From JAWLEV01 sp041685915 (lineage in GTDB: Bacteria; Chloroflexota; Anaerolineae; UBA1429), in NCBI GenBank assembly GCA_041685915.1, contig JAWLEV010000070.1, positions 1-14,290 on the forward strand: a stretch of DNA of 14,290 nucleotides, in the 5' to 3' direction. The translations under genes and the position numbers were made by a program. The notes under the pieces were generated by a model, which made no database searches, was not told the DNA's origin, and saw only the letters and a list, made by a program, of their open reading frames with translations. The stretch's first letter is position 1. Every line of letters starts with the position of its first letter. Below, in pieces: positions 13,303 through 14,290 of the stretch.

Positions 13303-14286
13303 CTAGGACTGTACTTCCCTATCCTGCCCCGATATATAGTGGTCGATGACACGCCGCAGGATGCCCTCCAGATCCACGCTGGGCTCCCAGCCGATATAAT
13401 CCCTGATCTTGTGGATGTCGGGCACCCGACGGCGCATATCCTCGAATCCCTCTTCATATGCTTCGTCATAGGGCACATATACGATCTCTGATGAACTTTT
13501 TGTCAGGCTCACGATGCGCCTGGCCAGCTCCTCGATGGTGACCTCCTCCGTGCTGCCGATGTTGAAAACCTCTCCCACCGCCGACGGCTCCTGGGCCAGG
13601 GCGACCATGGCCTCCACCACGTCCCCCACGTAGGCGAAACAGCGGGATTGCTGCCCGTCGCCGTACACCGTGATCGGCTCCCCGTTCAGGGCTTGCTGCA
13701 CAAAGCGGGGGATCACCATCCCATAGCGCCCCGTCTGTCGGGGCCCCACGGTGTTGAAAAAGCGCATGATCACCACCGGCAGGGCCCGTTCCCTGGCATA
13801 GGCCAGGGCCAGAAACTCGTCCATGGCCTTGGAGCAGGCATAACTCCAGCGGCTCCGCGTCGTGGGTCCCAAGACCCGGTCGTCCTCCTCGCCAAAGGGC
13901 ACCCGGTCTCCCTTGCCATAGATCTCGGACGTGGAGGCCAGCATCACCTTTTTGCGATACCTGGCGCCGATGCGCAGCACCGTGTCACAGCCCTGGATAT
14001 TGGTCTCGATCACGTGAATGGGGTCCTCCACGATCAGTTCCACCCCCACCGCCGCCGCCAGATGGTAGATGATGTCGCACTCGCTCACCAGCCGATCCAT
14101 CACCGTCTCGTTGGTGATGGTGTCGATGGCGAACTGAAAGCCGGGGCGATCCACCAGGTGCTCGATATTCTCAAAGCGCCCCGTGGAGAGATCGTCCACC
14201 ACCGTCACCCTGTCGCCGCGGGCCAGCAGCGCCTCGGCCAGGTGACTGCCGATGAACCCGCATCCCCCCGTGATCAACGCCCTCAT
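13303..14286 (-). CDS. NAD-dependent nucleotide-sugar epimerase/decarboxylase (extended SDR)
   Basis: A complete 327-residue extended short-chain dehydrogenase. The NAD-binding GGCGFIGS (7-14) and the acidic D31/D32 after strand 2 fit an NAD cofactor. The catalytic set is STSEIYG (118-124) with Y149-x3-K153 in SRWSYACSKAMDE. NTVGPRQTGRYGMVIPRFV (178-196), PITVYGDGQQSRCFAYVGDV (204-223) and FNIGSTEEVTIEEL (241-254) are substrate-side motifs of nucleotide-sugar enzymes. The stretch VPYDEAYEEGFEDMRRRVPD (271-290) is seen in relatives of UDP-glucuronate decarboxylase and UDP-glucose 4-epimerase, so either activity is possible; the exact substrate cannot be read from sequence. It would supply activated sugars for envelope polysaccharide. 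The ATG is only 4 bp from the window edge, so its ribosome-binding site and promoter are outside. Confidence 0.88.
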   Translation of the reverse strand: MRALITGGCGFIGSHLAEALLARGDRVTVVDDLSTGRFENIEHLVDRPGFQFAIDTITNETVMDRLVSECDIIYHLAAAVGVELIVEDPIHVIETNIQGCDTVLRIGARYRKKVMLASTSEIYGKGDRVPFGEEDDRVLGPTTRSRWSYACSKAMDEFLALAYARERALPVVIMRFFNTVGPRQTGRYGMVIPRFVQQALNGEPITVYGDGQQSRCFAYVGDVVEAMVALAQEPSAVGEVFNIGSTEEVTIEELARRIVSLTKSSSEIVYVPYDEAYEEGFEDMRRRVPDIHKIRDYIGWEPSVDLEGILRRVIDHYISGQDREVQS

Positions 14287-14290
14287 GCGA

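Overview
The window looks like part of a GC-rich (by eye roughly 60% G+C) bacterial chromosome. It is most plausibly from an uncultured member of the Chloroflexota (Anaerolineae-like). That placement is inferred from gene content: an R3H-domain SpoIIIAA-like ATPase beside tmk and a DarA-type c-di-AMP receptor, a helicase-associated-domain protein, a Ser/Thr/Pro-linker lipoprotein, and the style of the ribulokinase and PriA sequences. I could not test it by a search. A run of exactly 100 Ns (10856-10955) is a scaffold gap, so this is probably a draft or metagenome-derived assembly. I see no mobile element, CRISPR array, tRNA or rRNA.

Layout. At the left edge is the 3' end of a plus-strand ribulokinase gene (araB), converging after 5 bp on a long minus-strand block. 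Read in the direction of transcription, that block comprises: a GNAT-like protein, the R3H/SpoIIIAA-like ATPase, thymidylate kinase (tmk) and the c-di-AMP receptor (darA), preceded by a good sigma70-type promoter (8388-8416) and followed by a 27-bp dyad (4718-4744); then guanylate kinase (gmk) with a TTG start and a terminator-like hairpin behind it; then a MEMO-family gene (amrB) whose stop codon directly abuts the ATG of priA. Pieces of two well-known clusters (gmk...priA and tmk-darA) therefore lie side by side, with rpoZ and coaBC absent from their usual place between gmk and priA.

A DUF1232/YkvA-like membrane protein gene (minus) and a helicase-associated-domain protein gene (plus) diverge from a 273-bp AT-rich spacer with a promoter for each. 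The most striking non-coding structure is here. Just downstream of the plus-strand promoter, in the presumed 5' leader, four copies of a 15-bp unit (consensus TGATACTYTYGTATG) are arranged two direct and two inverted. The result is a nested, nearly perfect long dyad (9037-9132). I read it as an operator array or a long leader hairpin controlling the helicase-associated gene.

Right of the gap, all minus strand: a two-TM protein with a double zinc ribbon (3' end lost in the gap), a 372-bp hairpin-rich intergenic region, a beta-propeller lipoprotein with an inserted carboxypeptidase-regulatory-like segment, and an extended-SDR nucleotide-sugar epimerase/decarboxylase whose ATG lies 4 bp from the window edge. 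Most genes here are housekeeping (replication restart, dNTP/GMP supply, c-di-AMP sensing, sugar metabolism). The less characterised parts are the helicase-associated gene with its dyad, the orphan MEMO gene, and the composite lipoprotein.
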